The notes beneath the pieces are model-generated. The model worked only from the letters and a program-made list of their open reading frames with translations, had not been told where the DNA came from and did not search any database. From assembly GCA_015075625.1 (NCBI GenBank), contig JABTTZ010000001.1, positions 1,116,001 through 1,180,000 of the forward strand: a stretch of 64,000 bases of DNA, in the 5' to 3' direction. Position numbers and translations under genes: made by a program. Position 1 is the stretch's first letter; every line of letters starts with the position of its first letter. Shown piece after piece: positions 35,169 through 42,136 of this stretch. Origin of the DNA: Anaerolineales bacterium. GTDB taxonomy: Bacteria; Chloroflexota; Anaerolineae; Aggregatilineales; UBA2796.

Positions 35169-36015
35169 GAGGGGTAGTGTGCCAGACAAGCGCCAGTCCG
35201 ACAAGAACGAGCCAGACCTTCCAGACCTTGCGGGGCTGCTGAGCGTGTTACAGCGCTCCCCGAAATATGCGGGGACGGCGGAAAGCACCCTGCGCGATGT
35301 TGCTGCCTTTGCCGTGCGCCACAGCAAAACGCCGAAAGAGGCTCTGAAAATGGCGCGGGCGCGGCTGCACAATATTGTTGCCGATTATTTGGGCGATCCC
35401 GATTATCCGGCTGCGGCGGAGCAGCTGCGCGGGGTGGTCGGCACGGAGCGCGACACGCTCTGTAAAACGCTTGCCGCTCAACATACCTCCACGCGGGAAC
35501 GGTTGGCGCTGCTCCCCGCCTTTTATGAGCGCATCTTTGCCGTGACGGGCGTCCCAACGACGATCCTTGACCTCGCCTGTGGGTTGAATCCGCTTTTGCT
35601 GCCCTTTATGGGGCTGCCCGCCGAGGCGGTCTACCATGCTTATGATATTCACGCGGCACGGATCGCCTTTCTCAAGACGTTTTTCGCCACCCACTACCCA
35701 CTAGCGCACGCCCACCTTCAGGATATTCTTGCCGAGCCGCCGACTATCACGGCGGAGGTCGCTTTGATCTTCAAGGAAGTGCATCGTTTTGAGCAGCGCC
35801 GTCATGGGACAAGCCGCGCCCTCTTAGAGGCGCTGGCGGGGGCGGGGGTGCCTTGGGCGCTTGTCTCGCTGCCGGCACAGGGGATGAGCGGGCGCAGCGA
35901 CCTAAGCGCTAGTTACCGCCATTTGTTGGGGAAGATCATCGTTGGGGCGTCGTGGGCGGTGACGGAGGTTGTCTTTCCGGGGGAGATCGTTTTTTGCCTG
36001 TGCTTGGGGGTGTAG
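35167..36015 (+). CDS. FmrO/ArmA-family 16S rRNA (guanine-N7) methyltransferase
   Basis: The product is 282 aa from the ATG at 35167. A GTG at 35179, preceded by GAGGGG, is an equally good start. The sequence follows the aminoglycoside-resistance methyltransferases ArmA/RmtB/FmrO that methylate N7 of G1405. Helical N-terminal domain: LSVLQRSPKYAGTAESTLRDVA and ARARLHNIVADYLG. Motif HTSTRERLALLPAFYERIF at about residue 106. SAM site ILDLACGLNPLLLPFM (about 133-148), then YHAYDIHAARIAFL, IFKEVHRFEQRRHG and VSLPAQGMSGRSDLSASY, aligning with the SxPxxSLxGxxxGM segment of ArmA. The GM pair in that last segment is not conserved. It may confer resistance to 4,6-disubstituted deoxystreptamines such as gentamicin, or act as a housekeeping modifier. 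It lies head-to-head with rsmI. Confidence 0.85.
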   Translation: MRGSVPDKRQSDKNEPDLPDLAGLLSVLQRSPKYAGTAESTLRDVAAFAVRHSKTPKEALKMARARLHNIVADYLGDPDYPAAAEQLRGVVGTERDTLCKTLAAQHTSTRERLALLPAFYERIFAVTGVPTTILDLACGLNPLLLPFMGLPAEAVYHAYDIHAARIAFLKTFFATHYPLAHAHLQDILAEPPTITAEVALIFKEVHRFEQRRHGTSRALLEALAGAGVPWALVSLPAQGMSGRSDLSASYRHLLGKIIVGASWAVTEVVFPGEIVFCLCLGV

Positions 36016-36140
36016 GGACGCGCCCTGGGGCGTCTGCCCGACCCTGCCCTAAAGGACAGGGCTGAAAACAGGGAAAGACCGTACCCCGTTTTTCGTAGGG
36101 ACGCCCCCTGGGGCGTCCGGTTAACCCTGCCGCATCCTAC
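36016..36140. repeat. REP-like repeats, last one ending on a stop codon
   Basis: A first palindrome starts at about 36013 (GTAGGGACGCGCCCTGGGGC). Then comes the CTAAAGGACAGGGCTGAAAA block. The 46-bp element at 36095-36140 starts GTAGG, contains GGACGCCCC-CT-GGGGCGTCC, and ends CCTAC. The CTA at 36137-36139 is the TAG stop of the next gene. The same 46-bp element recurs at 36816-36861 with about three mismatches. Confidence 0.85.
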
Positions 36141-36745
36141 CCCACGCAGGCGGTGGGGATATAACCATTCAACACCCCACTGACGAAAATCTCTGTCCAC
36201 GACGATCCATCTGCCGCTGTTTTGGGGGTGGGGTTTACAAACCACGTTTGCCCGCCCCGGATCGCCGCGCCGTTGGCAACAGGGCTGCCGCCCGGCTCGT
36301 TAAAGACCGCCACATCACAGGTGATTGTCCGCAGTTGGAAGCCCTTCGGCACGCTGCGCCCGCCGTCACCCGGGGTGCAAAAGACATACGAACTAAAGAA
36401 GGATTGTCCATCCCAAAACCCGGGATCGCCTGTGTTCGTGTAGAGATTCAGCGTCCCCCAAACAAAAAATTCGACAACCGTTCCGGCGGGTAATTCAGGA
36501 AAGGTGAATGCCGCCTCAAATTTCCCGTCAACCACTGGTAGGATGATGAAATGTTCCTCATCGGTATAGGTGCTATAGGTAGAGAGGGAGACGAAGGGAC
36601 TGGTGGCTGTCCCCTTTGCCCAGAACGAATTACAGGTGATTTCATAGCTGGAGACATAGGCAGCGGCAGTGGCTGCCCCGCTTGGCATGGCGATTCCAGC
36701 AAGGAGAAGCATGGTGATAACGATCAACACAAGGAATTTTTTCAT
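36137..36745 (-). CDS. Small secreted protein of unknown function
   Basis: The product is 202 aa. The start is very well supported: ATG at 36745 preceded by AAGGAGG about 10 nt upstream, and a classical signal peptide (MKKFLVLIVITMLLLAGIAMPSGAATAA, cleavage near residue 26). The mature part is beta-rich (YEITCNSFWAKGTATSPFVSLSTYS, FELPAGTVVEFFVWG). It ends with a segment resembling a bacterial SH3 or GW-like module (FNEPGGSPVANGAAIRGGQTWFVNPTPKTAADGSSWTEIFVSGVLNGYIPT, close to the usual VNVRxGPG...WYxVxxxG..GWV pattern). Cys at positions about 38, 131, 147 and 200 may form disulfides. The exact role is unknown. Confidence 0.82.
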   Translation of the reverse strand: MKKFLVLIVITMLLLAGIAMPSGAATAAAYVSSYEITCNSFWAKGTATSPFVSLSTYSTYTDEEHFIILPVVDGKFEAAFTFPELPAGTVVEFFVWGTLNLYTNTGDPGFWDGQSFFSSYVFCTPGDGGRSVPKGFQLRTITCDVAVFNEPGGSPVANGAAIRGGQTWFVNPTPKTAADGSSWTEIFVSGVLNGYIPTACVG

Positions 36746-36815
36746 GGTGGGTTATGCCTCCTTATGAAGAAACGGCAATAACCCTCAAGTGTATACCAAA
36801 TTCCAAAAAAGTAGA

Positions 36816-36861
36816 GTAGGGACGCCCCATGGGGCGTCCGGTTAACCCCGCTGCATCCTAC
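36816..36861. repeat. 46-bp GTAG palindromic element on a stop codon
   Basis: It begins GTAGG and ends CCTAC, with the perfect 20-bp palindrome GGACGCCCCATGGGGCGTCC at 36820-36839. The CTA at 36858-36860 is the TAG stop of the AAA ATPase gene. It is the second copy of the element at 36095-36140. Confidence 0.88.
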
Positions 36862-37763
36862 TCGTTTGGAAACAAGCCGCTCAGAGCGAGGGGCTGCCCC
36901 ACCTCGTGCTTTGCCTGCCGCACTTGATCGAGCGCCGCCCGAAAATCGGCTAGACTCACTGCCACATCGCGCCGCTCTGCCGCCGCTGCCGCCGCCAAAA
37001 TCACCCCATTCAAAATATCCCCGCCGCACAATCCCTCACTCAATGCCGCCAAGCCTTCGGGCGTCACCTCCGGGGTGAGGGGCAGCGCGGCGGGCAGGTG
37101 GTAGCGCCACAGGCGAATGAGCGCATCAGCATCCGGCGGGGCAAAATGGACATGCGCCAAAATGCGCCGGACGAAGGCGGGATCATAGTTGGCGGCAAGG
37201 TTCGTAGCGAACAGCACCACCCCTTCAAATTGATCCAACTGCAACAGCAGCGTGCTGCGCGAGATATTCACCCCGTAATCCGCCGCTTGGGTGATGTTCG
37301 TCACGCGGCGGCTGAGGACGGAATCGGCTTCGTCAAAGAACAAGACGGCGTTCGCCAGCCGCGCCGCCTCAAACGCGGCAACGATGTTCTTCGGCGTATC
37401 GCCGACAAAGCGCGATTCTAATTGGGCGTAGTCAATGCGCAGGATAGGGCGTCCGAGGTGTTCGGCAATGCCCTCAGCGGCAAAACTTTTGCCCGTCCCC
37501 GGCGCCCCATACAAGTTAATGGCAATGCCACGCCCTTCGGGGTGAATAGCAGCCAAGCCCCATTCATGGTAAAGCTGATCGTGGTGTTTGATCTTCGCCA
37601 ACGCCGTCCGTAACTGGGCTTCGGTTGCCGCGCTAACGACGAGATCGGCAAGGCGGCGGCGGGGGGTATCGGGCGTAAAGAGGCTCAAGGATTCTCCCAA
37701 ATTTTCTGCCGGACGATCCGTCTTGTTTTTCTCACGGGCGTTCGCTAACCAATCAACGGGCAT
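36858..37763 (-). CDS. AAA+ ATPase
   Basis: This 301-aa single-ring AAA protein has Walker A GAPGTGKS (residues 86-93), Walker B VLFFDEADS (140-148), sensor 1 VVLFATNLAANYDPAFVRR with the arginine-finger pair, and a short C-terminal lid helix bundle (SLADFRAALDQV). The N-terminal 70 residues are not a known domain. It resembles the ATP-dependent AAA chaperones near FtsH/Vps4-like families but lacks a protease domain. It is followed on the same strand by an unannotated secreted protein gene and preceded by two small genes (37773, 38342). Its substrate is unknown. Confidence 0.88.
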   Translation of the reverse strand: MPVDWLANAREKNKTDRPAENLGESLSLFTPDTPRRRLADLVVSAATEAQLRTALAKIKHHDQLYHEWGLAAIHPEGRGIAINLYGAPGTGKSFAAEGIAEHLGRPILRIDYAQLESRFVGDTPKNIVAAFEAARLANAVLFFDEADSVLSRRVTNITQAADYGVNISRSTLLLQLDQFEGVVLFATNLAANYDPAFVRRILAHVHFAPPDADALIRLWRYHLPAALPLTPEVTPEGLAALSEGLCGGDILNGVILAAAAAAERRDVAVSLADFRAALDQVRQAKHEVGQPLALSGLFPNE

Positions 37764-37772
37764 GGAGACGAC

Positions 37773-38117
37773 CTACTTTCGGATGGTATAGTGATAGGAT
37801 TCGCCGCGTTCCAGTTTAGCGCGGACATCGGCGGGAAGGTCTTCCGTCCGAACGGGGCGCGATTCTTCAACGTGGATCAGGTGATCCTCGGATTTTCGGT
37901 AGGTCAGGCGGGCGAGGGCGGCGACCATCCGCTGCCCGTTGACAACAACGCGATCCACGATCACCAACGCCGATTGCAGCGGGTAGCCAAGCCCTTTGAA
38001 CTGCTCGGCGGCGCGGACGATCAGATCGGCAACCCAATTTTGGATCGCCTCCCAAAACAGGAAGGCGGCAAGAAAGATCGCCCCCACGCCGAGGATCGGA
38101 AGTAAGCCTTGAAACAT
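37773..38117 (-). CDS. Small membrane-anchored protein, unknown
   Basis: The product is 114 aa from the ATG at 38117; the frame extends to a TTG at 38168, but no ribosome site supports it. One hydrophobic span lies at residues 3-22 (QGLLPILGVGAIFLAAFLFWEAI), then a mixed alpha/beta soluble part (RAAEQFKGLGYPLQSALVIVDRVVVNGQRMV) and a charged tail (EESRPVRTEDLPADVRAKLERGESYHYTIRK). It ends 9 bp upstream of the AAA ATPase gene, so co-expression is likely. No family is recognised. Confidence 0.7.
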   Translation of the reverse strand: MFQGLLPILGVGAIFLAAFLFWEAIQNWVADLIVRAAEQFKGLGYPLQSALVIVDRVVVNGQRMVAALARLTYRKSEDHLIHVEESRPVRTEDLPADVRAKLERGESYHYTIRK

Positions 38118-38157
38118 GGCTAGTAGTCCATCAAGAAGATAACTCGCGTCATTTTCG

Positions 38158-38344
38158 TAGGAGCGCAAGGCGCTGCGCCCAGCGCCGCCCGTGAGCGCCC
38201 GCCGCTAAAGCAGCGGGCTGAAAACAGCCACCCCTTCGGGGCTTAAAAGGCAAAAGACGCCGTTCGTCTTTTCCCCTTTCTCCGCGTGCGGGGAAAGGGG
38301 CGGGGGATAGGGGTTCTTTTAGAAATTACTGTGGCGAACTACTA
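38158..38344. repeat. Long REP-like repeat ending on a stop codon
   Basis: It contains a GCGCAAGGCGCTGCGCCC palindrome, GAGCGCCCGCCGCTAAAGCAGCGGG, ACCCCTTCGGGGCTT, and a second block CCCCTTTCTCCGCGTGCGGGGAAAGGGG with the TTCTTTTAGAAA motif. The last CTA (38342-38344) is the TAG stop of the next gene. Confidence 0.8.
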
Positions 38345-38878
38345 GATTGCCGCCCCCGGCAGGCTGTAGGCAAGCGTCACCGGCTCGCGCAGGCGGATCA
38401 GCCGTTCGCGCACGGTGTCGGGAATATCTTGCCACGCAATCTCGCGCTCTGCCCGCCAGCGCAAAAGCTGCGGGACTTTCCCATTCATCTGGCGGGGCGA
38501 CATATACGCCTCTACCTCTAAGAACTGCTTGCCCTCGCGCTGCGAAAAGGTGATTTTGGCGTCGATCAGCGTTTGTTGAATGAGCGGCATAATCTCTGGG
38601 TGAGCGCCCTTGCCAAGCAAGTATTCCGCTGCTGCTTTCGTTTCAATCTCGCCGCGTGTCTCGTGCAGCCAAATGGCAATCCGTTCCGAAACCCACGCAT
38701 CGACATAAGCCTGGTACTGCGTATCGGCAGGGATGATCGTGGCGCGGGCGGTTTTTCCGGCAAAGCCAAGCAAGCGTAAAATGCCTTGCCAAAGGAAGGT
38801 GAGAATCCCAAGTAAACAACCCGGGCTGGCTGCCGATGCGTCAGATCGATCCGATGGCGGTGTTCCGTTCGCGGTCAT
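38342..38878 (-). CDS. Hypothetical protein with one hydrophobic segment
   Basis: The product is 178 aa. The ATG at 38878 is preferred to the one three codons earlier because AGAAGGG lies 9 nt upstream of it. A short polar N-terminus is followed by a moderately hydrophobic stretch (PGCLLGILTFLWQGILRLLGFAG, about residues 19-41) and a soluble alpha/beta domain with conserved-looking WRAEREIAWQDIPDTVRERLI near the C-terminus. No named family is recognised. It is on the minus strand with rlmB upstream (60-bp gap) and the small membrane gene downstream, separated by a repeat. Confidence 0.7.
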   Translation of the reverse strand: MTANGTPPSDRSDASAASPGCLLGILTFLWQGILRLLGFAGKTARATIIPADTQYQAYVDAWVSERIAIWLHETRGEIETKAAAEYLLGKGAHPEIMPLIQQTLIDAKITFSQREGKQFLEVEAYMSPRQMNGKVPQLLRWRAEREIAWQDIPDTVRERLIRLREPVTLAYSLPGAAI

Positions 38879-38938
38879 AGTGTGCATCCCTTCTAAGATG
38901 TAGTACGCGGCGCGAAGGGGAAGGTTGCGCCTCTATCC

Positions 38939-39703
38939 TTACTTTCCGCCGCTCCAGCCCGCCCACCCCCGCGCTTGCCATGCGGCGTAAAGCGCCACCG
39001 CGCCCACTGTGGAGACATTCAAACTCTGGACATGCCCGCGCATGGGAAGCGTCAGAACGAGATCGCACGTCTCTTTCACCAAGCGGCGCATCCCTTCCCC
39101 CTCGCTGCCCAAGACAAGCGCCAGCGGAATATTCAGATCGGCGCGATCCATCGGGAGCAAACTTGCCCCAATATCCAAGCCCGCCAGCCAAACGCCTTGC
39201 TCTTTGAGCCATTTCATGGCGTTGACAAGGTTCGTCACCTGCACCAGGCGCAGATGTTCCACCGCCCCGGAGGAGGCATTCACGACAGCCGGCGTGACCG
39301 CCACCCCGCGCCGATCTTGCATGATCACTCCGTGAATCCCAACCGAATCCGCCGCCCGCAGCAGCGTCCCCACATTTTGCGGGTCTTGGAGCAAATCTAA
39401 GACGAGGATGAAAGGTTTCTCTTTGGCGTCCGCCGCGCCATCGATCACCGCTTCCAGCGTGGCATATTTATAGGCATCCACACGGACGACGACGCCCTGA
39501 TGATTCGCCCCTTGCGCCAAGTCGTCAATCATCCGCCGCCCTAGTTTTTTTACCGGAATGTTGCGGGCGCTGGCAAGGCTGAGAATATCGGTGAGCGCCC
39601 CTTTTTCTTCGGCGCCCTCAGCAATCATCAGTTGGGTTGGGGTGCGGCGGTTTGCCCGCAGCGTTTCCAAAACCGCCCATCGTCCATAAAGAATTTCCGC
39701 CAT
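38939..39703 (-). CDS. rlmB: TrmH/SpoU-family 2'-O-methyltransferase, RlmB-like
   Basis: This 254-aa SPOUT methyltransferase has an N-terminal L30e-like substrate-binding domain (ILYGRWAVLETLRANRRTPTQLMIAEG) and a C-terminal knotted SAM domain with all three SpoU motifs: motif 1 LDLLQDPQNVGTLLRAADS, motif 2 LALVLGSEGEGMRRLVKETCD, and motif 3 LPMRGHVQSLNVSTVGAVALYAAW. In E. coli RlmB methylates G2251 of 23S rRNA. Another TrmH-type target (a tRNA or other rRNA site) is possible, so the symbol is a best guess. AGGA-like bases precede the ATG at 39703. Confidence 0.85.
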   Translation of the reverse strand: MAEILYGRWAVLETLRANRRTPTQLMIAEGAEEKGALTDILSLASARNIPVKKLGRRMIDDLAQGANHQGVVVRVDAYKYATLEAVIDGAADAKEKPFILVLDLLQDPQNVGTLLRAADSVGIHGVIMQDRRGVAVTPAVVNASSGAVEHLRLVQVTNLVNAMKWLKEQGVWLAGLDIGASLLPMDRADLNIPLALVLGSEGEGMRRLVKETCDLVLTLPMRGHVQSLNVSTVGAVALYAAWQARGWAGWSGGK

Positions 39704-39755
39704 GCGCCCATCCTATCTTTGTGTGGTCATTTCTATCGCTTTTTTCAGAGGTTAT

Positions 39756-39761
39756 TATAAT
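39756..39761 (+). promoter_or_regulatory. -10 box upstream of the DsbA-like gene
   Basis: A perfect TATAAT about 33 bp before the ATG at 39794, and AGGAG at 39782-39786 as ribosome site. No clear -35 is seen. Confidence 0.4.
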
Positions 39762-39793
39762 CTTCGATATTCTGTGCGGTTAGGAGCAAGTTC

Positions 39794-41593
39794 ATGAACC
39801 ATCAACCACCGAGGGGAAAACGATCTTTCCTAAGCACCCTGTTGATCCCGCTGTGCCTTGTGGCGCTAGCAGGGATGATCCTCCCACGCTTGCCGAAGGG
39901 GATCGCCGCGGCGGATGGCGAGGGTGAGCTAAGTCTTGCCCAAGCCGCCACGAACACGCCGCCCCATACGCCAACAGCGCTTCCCTCGCAGCGCCCCTCA
40001 TCGACAATGTTCCCCACGCGCACACCAACAACCCTTCCCTCGCCAATGGTGCTTCCCACCCGCACCCTGACCTTCACCCCAACGGCGCTGCCCACGCGGA
40101 CGCTGACCCATACGCCGCGCCGGACAAACACGCTCACCCCCGTACCGACGCTGACGAATCCCTTTACGGGCTTGGCGTTTGTTGATTGGCGGGCGATTGA
40201 TGGCGCCGTCCAGTTGGATCGCCCTGTCCGCTGGCAGGTGGAAAACCTTCAACGCGCTGGGCCAACGGCGTACATCTTCTTTCAAACGGGCGCTCCCGAC
40301 ACTTTTTTCCAAATTGCGGTGCTGCCCATTGCCCTTTTTGAAAACCCCGTGCTGACGGCGAACCCGACCAACGAGGCGCTGCTTGCCGCCTTTGTCGAAA
40401 ATTACGATCCCTCCCTGTTGCAGAATGCTGAGCTTGCCGGCGTCAAGGCGCTTTACTATCCGCGCCGTGTCACCCGCGAGAGCAACCAAACGCGGCAGCA
40501 AATCAGCCTGACCATCGATACTTATGTGGCGCTTTTGGACTCGCAGATTTTCGTCTTTCTTCAGGGTTTGACGCCCACCGAGTTTCAGGCGGAGATGGCA
40601 ACCGTTCTGACCCGTGTGCGGGAGACGGTGAAGATCGATGTGGCAAACGTCCGGCAGCAATATGCCTCCCTGCTGGCAACGCCCACGCCGCGCCCGACGA
40701 ATACCGCCGCCTTCACCGCCACGCCGGATGTCTCCGCCTTTGTCATGCGCACGCTGACCGCCCGCGCTATACCGCCCACGACAACACCGCCCATCCAAGC
40801 CACCGTTGGGGCGATCATCGCCGCGACGGATCGGGCGATCTTTATTGGGACGGCGGTTGCCGCTACCTTTGCCGCCCAAACACGGACAGCACTCGTCTCG
40901 ACGCCGAATATTCCGGCAACCATTGAGGCAGCTGTGTCCGGCACGCAAACGGCAATTGCTGGCGGGACACAGCCACCGCCGCCGCCAACGGTGGGCGGTC
41001 TTGCCGTCACCGCTACGGCGATCACCCTCGCCACGCCAACGCCGCTCACCATTCGGACAGTCCCAAGCCCAGACCCAGAACGTCCGGCGCGGGGCTTGCT
41101 GAACGCGACGATCACGCTGATCGAATATTCCGATTTCCAATGCCCCTTCTGCGGGCGGCATCACCAAGAGGTCTATCCGGCGCTCTTTGCCCGCTATGGG
41201 GATAAAATCCGCTTTGAGTACCGCCACTTCCCGCTTGATTCGATCCATCCCAACGCACGGCGGGCGGCGCTTGCCTCGGAGTGTGCCGCCGAACAAGGCA
41301 TGTTCTGGGACTATCACGACAAGCTCTATGTCAATCAGGAGCGGCTCTCGCGTGCCTCGTTGATCCTTTTTGCCGGAGAAGTCGGCGTGCGCGATCAGAC
41401 ACGCTTCATTCGCTGTTTGGACAGCGCTCAATATGCGAATATCATTAACAAGGATGTGGAGGATGGGCAGTTCTACGGCATCACAGGGACGCCCACCTTC
41501 TTCCTCGTCTGGGAGGGCGGCTCAGAGGTGATCATTGGCGCACAGCCCTTGAACGCCTTCACCGCCGCCATTGACCGCGCCTTGGGCAAGTAG
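39794..41593 (+). CDS. Membrane-anchored, stalked DsbA/thioredoxin-like oxidoreductase
   Basis: The product is 599 aa. One N-terminal membrane anchor or uncleaved signal (residues 10-30, FLSTLLIPLCLVALAGMILPRL) is followed by a Thr/Pro-rich stalk (residues 50-115, PTALPTRTLT type repeats), a beta-rich domain of about 170 aa, a second TP-rich linker (about 290-430), and a DsbA-like thioredoxin domain. The redox site is CPFC at about residue 451 (LIEYSDFQCPFCGRHHQEVYP), with the cis-Pro loop GITGTPTFFLVWEG near the end. It probably forms or rearranges disulfides in exported proteins; BdbD/DsbG-type enzymes are the closest comparison. AGGAG precedes the ATG. Confidence 0.9.
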   Translation: MNHQPPRGKRSFLSTLLIPLCLVALAGMILPRLPKGIAAADGEGELSLAQAATNTPPHTPTALPSQRPSSTMFPTRTPTTLPSPMVLPTRTLTFTPTALPTRTLTHTPRRTNTLTPVPTLTNPFTGLAFVDWRAIDGAVQLDRPVRWQVENLQRAGPTAYIFFQTGAPDTFFQIAVLPIALFENPVLTANPTNEALLAAFVENYDPSLLQNAELAGVKALYYPRRVTRESNQTRQQISLTIDTYVALLDSQIFVFLQGLTPTEFQAEMATVLTRVRETVKIDVANVRQQYASLLATPTPRPTNTAAFTATPDVSAFVMRTLTARAIPPTTTPPIQATVGAIIAATDRAIFIGTAVAATFAAQTRTALVSTPNIPATIEAAVSGTQTAIAGGTQPPPPPTVGGLAVTATAITLATPTPLTIRTVPSPDPERPARGLLNATITLIEYSDFQCPFCGRHHQEVYPALFARYGDKIRFEYRHFPLDSIHPNARRAALASECAAEQGMFWDYHDKLYVNQERLSRASLILFAGEVGVRDQTRFIRCLDSAQYANIINKDVEDGQFYGITGTPTFFLVWEGGSEVIIGAQPLNAFTAAIDRALGK

Positions 41594-41665
41594 TTCGTTT
41601 TATGGGGCGATCCGTCCAGATTGCCCCTCGAAATGCACCTTAAGGAGTTTAAGGAGACCAACACG

Positions 41666-41971
41666 ATGCTAGAGTTCATTGGAAATTTCATTGCCGGGTT
41701 AGTGAAAGCGCCGTTCGTCTGTGCCGGATGGGTTATTGTCGGCATCTTGGCGGGGGCGTTGGCACGGCGCATTGTGGGCGGGCGCGGCAATTTGTTCAGC
41801 GATCTTCTCTTGGGGATTGGCGGGGCGATCATCGGTGGGTTTTTATCGGGCTTGTTGGGATTCAGCTATCCCAACGGTGGGCTACCGCTGCTGATTGCCA
41901 ACTTGCTGGTTGCCACCGTCACCGCCATCCTGTTGATCGTCGTTGGGCGGGCGGTGCGGCGCAGCGCGTAA
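41666..41971 (+). CDS. GlsB/YeaQ/YmgE-family small membrane protein
   Basis: The product is 101 aa from the ATG at 41666; AAGGAG lies 9 nt upstream, and the upstream ATG at 41621 lacks one. It has three hydrophobic spans with Gly-rich turns (GWVIVGILAGALARRIVGGRGNLFSDLLLGIGGAIIGGFLSGLLG), the transglycosylase-associated (GlsB/YeaQ) pattern. Family members are linked to stress and envelope adaptation, but a biochemical activity is not established. It follows the DsbA-like gene after 72 bp. Confidence 0.88.
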   Translation: MLEFIGNFIAGLVKAPFVCAGWVIVGILAGALARRIVGGRGNLFSDLLLGIGGAIIGGFLSGLLGFSYPNGGLPLLIANLLVATVTAILLIVVGRAVRRSA

Positions 41972-41984
41972 CAGGGGCGTGTCG

Positions 41985-42136
41985 TATGCCCAGACGGTAA
42001 CCCATTACCCAATGGGTAACTTCCCGCCCTAAAGGGCGGGGCTGAAAACAGGGAAAGACTCAACCCGCGTTTTCCGTAGGGGCGACCCCGTGTGGTCGCC
42101 CGCGTTATTCCGCACCCCCATAGGGGCGCGTCCCTA
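41985..42136. repeat. REP-like repeats ending on a stop codon
   Basis: It contains CATTACCCAATGGGTAAC, CCCTAAAGGGCGGGGC, GTAGGGGCGACCCCGTGTGGTCGCCC and a final CCCATAGGGGCGCGTCCCTACGG edge. The CTA at 42134-42136 is the TAG stop of the WXG100 gene. Confidence 0.8.

Noticed and set aside
35169-35372. N-terminal extension of rsmI (68 codons)
   Set aside because: It would lie antisense within the FmrO-type gene; homology begins exactly at the ATG pair 35165/35168.
39998-41431. 477-codon minus-strand frame antisense to the DsbA-like gene
   Set aside because: Arg/Gly-rich composition without motifs; the plus frame carries a thioredoxin domain and Shine-Dalgarno.
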